Source: Pseudorhodobacter sp. (GTDB taxonomy: Bacteria; Pseudomonadota; Alphaproteobacteria; Rhodobacterales; Rhodobacteraceae). Taken from it: 6,821 nt of DNA. The translations under genes and the position numbers were made by a program. The notes beneath the pieces were generated by a model. It worked only from the letters and a program-made list of their open reading frames with translations. It did not search any database and was not told where the DNA came from. Shown here piece by piece: positions 5,792-6,821 of this stretch. The stretch spans positions 1 to 6,821 of the forward strand of contig JAHEDL010000101.1 of NCBI GenBank assembly GCA_024641255.1. Direction: 5' to 3'. Within the stretch, counting starts at the first letter, position 1; every line of letters begins with the position of its first letter.

Positions 5792-6667
5792 ATGATCAAA
5801 TCGCTTCCCACCGCTGCCGCAACCCGCAAGGGCATTCTGACCCTGATGTTGGGCATGGTGCTGTTCACCACAATGGATGCTTTGGCCAAGGGTCTGGTGC
5901 AAAGCTACCCCACGCCGCAGGTGGTCTGGGCGCGCTTTGTTGGCCAGACGGTGCTGGTCATGCTGTTTCTGGGGCCATCCCGCATCGGCCCAACCCTGCG
6001 CACACCCTACCCGTGGATCCACCTTGCCCGGTCGTCCTGCCAATTGGGGGCAAACGCCTTCTTCTTTGTCAGCCTGCCGTTCATCGGGCTGGCAGAGGCA
6101 ACAGCACTGGCCGACATCAACCCGCTGATGATCACCGTGGGGGCCGCGCTGTTCTTGGGCGAAAAACTAGGCCCGCGCCGCATCGCCGGTGTGATCGTAG
6201 CGATGATCGGCGCGCTGATCATCATCCGCCCCGGCGCAGGTGTATTCACTCCGGCCGCACTGTTGCCGCTGGGCTGCGCGGTCTCCTACGCCGGAAACGC
6301 GCTGTTGACGCGGCTGGTCGGGCAGCGCGAAGGCCCCGCCACCGCCATGCTGCACGCCGCCCTGTTCGGCGCGGTGATCACCAGCCTGATCCTGCCATGG
6401 TTCTGGCAACCCATCGCCTTGGTCGATCTGCCAAAATTCATCGCCTTAGGCGCACTTGGCACGCTGGGCCAGCTTTGCATCATCCGCGCCTTTTCCATGG
6501 CCGAAGCCTCGGCCATTGCGCCGTTTTCCTACCTTGGCATTGTGTTTGCCACGCTGTGGGGCATCACGCTTTACGGCGAATACCCAGACCGCTGGACGCT
6601 GCTGGGCGCGCTTGTGATCGCAGGCTCGGGGCTTTATGTTTGGCACCGTGAAACAACCAAGCATTGA
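5792..6667 (+). CDS. EamA/DMT-family inner-membrane transporter, 291 aa
   Basis: The product is almost entirely hydrophobic, with about ten transmembrane helices (roughly 13-33, 44-62, 75-97, 100-120, 129-147, 153-172, 184-204, 213-232, 240-260, 268-286). They are arranged as two EamA repeats (about 13-146 and 153-286), the hallmark of drug/metabolite transporters of the RhaT/YdcZ superfamily. Typical features are the TTMDALAKGL end of helix 1, PQVVWARF before helix 2, and GEKLGPRR closing helix 4 with its counterpart GEYPDRW in the second half. The N-terminus is basic and the C-terminus ends WHRETTKH, consistent with both ends inside. The substrate cannot be read from sequence; family members export amino acids, metabolites or drugs. 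The start at 5792 is chosen for AGGG eight bases upstream and a normal family N-terminus; an in-frame ATG at 5744 would add 16 unconvincing residues. Confidence 0.88.
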   Translation: MIKSLPTAAATRKGILTLMLGMVLFTTMDALAKGLVQSYPTPQVVWARFVGQTVLVMLFLGPSRIGPTLRTPYPWIHLARSSCQLGANAFFFVSLPFIGLAEATALADINPLMITVGAALFLGEKLGPRRIAGVIVAMIGALIIIRPGAGVFTPAALLPLGCAVSYAGNALLTRLVGQREGPATAMLHAALFGAVITSLILPWFWQPIALVDLPKFIALGALGTLGQLCIIRAFSMAEASAIAPFSYLGIVFATLWGITLYGEYPDRWTLLGALVIAGSGLYVWHRETTKH

Positions 6668-6668
6668 A

Positions 6669-6821
6669 ATGACCAAGCCCAAGTTCCAACCTGCGGCCTT
6701 TGCGCAAAATCTGGTCGCACGCGGCCTGATCGGCATGGCGCTAGCGCTGCCCTATCGCTTGCGGCTTTGGGCGATGGGGATGTTGATGCGCCGCGTAATC
6801 GGCCCGGTTGCCGGATACCGT
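6669..6821 (+). CDS. N-terminus of an LpxL/HtrB-like lipid A acyltransferase (3' truncated)
   Basis: The frame is open from ATG at 6669 to the window end, giving 51 residues. The run ARGLIGMALALPYRLRLWAM followed by LMRRVIGPVAGYR resembles the N-terminus of lysophospholipid/lauroyl acyltransferases (LpxL/HtrB family). These add secondary acyl chains to lipid A at the inner face of the cytoplasmic membrane. The hydrophobic stretch 17-40 would be the membrane anchor. The catalytic HX4D motif lies beyond the window, so function is inferred. The gene starts one base after the transporter stop, which points to an operon and translational coupling. No clear ribosome binding site precedes it. An in-frame GTG at 6648 would add seven residues and overlap the transporter gene by 20 bases. 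Confidence 0.65.
   Translation, partial: MTKPKFQPAAFAQNLVARGLIGMALALPYRLRLWAMGMLMRRVIGPVAGYR

Overview
The window looks like chromosomal DNA from a marine alphaproteobacterium of the Rhodobacteraceae (Roseobacter-type). The evidence is GC-rich coding with strong G/C preference at third positions, a DMSP lyase of the DddP type, an alphaproteobacterial-style PurB of 434 residues, a divergent FliG homologue, and the start of an LpxL-type acyltransferase. This assignment is inference from gene content; no rRNA or other phylogenetic marker is present. I see no tRNA, rRNA, CRISPR array, insertion sequence or phage gene.

Layout, left to right. The window opens with the last 33 codons of an unidentified, probably membrane, protein (1-102). 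An AT-rich gap follows, with a candidate promoter and an imperfect palindrome. Next is a 177-residue basic, Ala-rich protein of unknown function (251-784, +). It meets tail to tail, with overlapping stop codons, a minus-strand gene of the heme-dependent oxidative N-demethylase alpha-subunit-like family (formerly DUF3445; 781-1569). A 129-bp divergent gap separates that gene from dddP (1699-3039, +), in which all six metal ligands and the catalytic aspartate of characterised DddP can be placed. After a 225-bp gap holding a long imperfect hairpin come purB (3265-4569), a full-length but divergent FliG-family gene (4632-5696), a ten-helix EamA/DMT transporter (5792-6667), and the first 51 codons of an LpxL/HtrB-like acyltransferase (6669-6821, cut by the window edge).

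How the genes relate. dddP releases DMS and acrylate from the algal osmolyte DMSP. The divergent neighbour belongs to a family that oxidatively demethylates small amines. The pair may therefore be an island for methylated osmolytes sharing one control region, but this is inference. purB is a housekeeping purine gene. The FliG homologue sits behind it with no other flagellar gene in view, and its start codon is buried in a 14-of-15-bp hairpin. The transporter and the acyltransferase are spaced by one base and are probably co-transcribed.

Points most worth a second look: the start-codon hairpin of the FliG-like gene together with its altered FliM-binding motif, the divergent DMSP-lyase/N-demethylase pair, the 63-nt palindromic element after dddP, and the unrecognised 177-residue protein.
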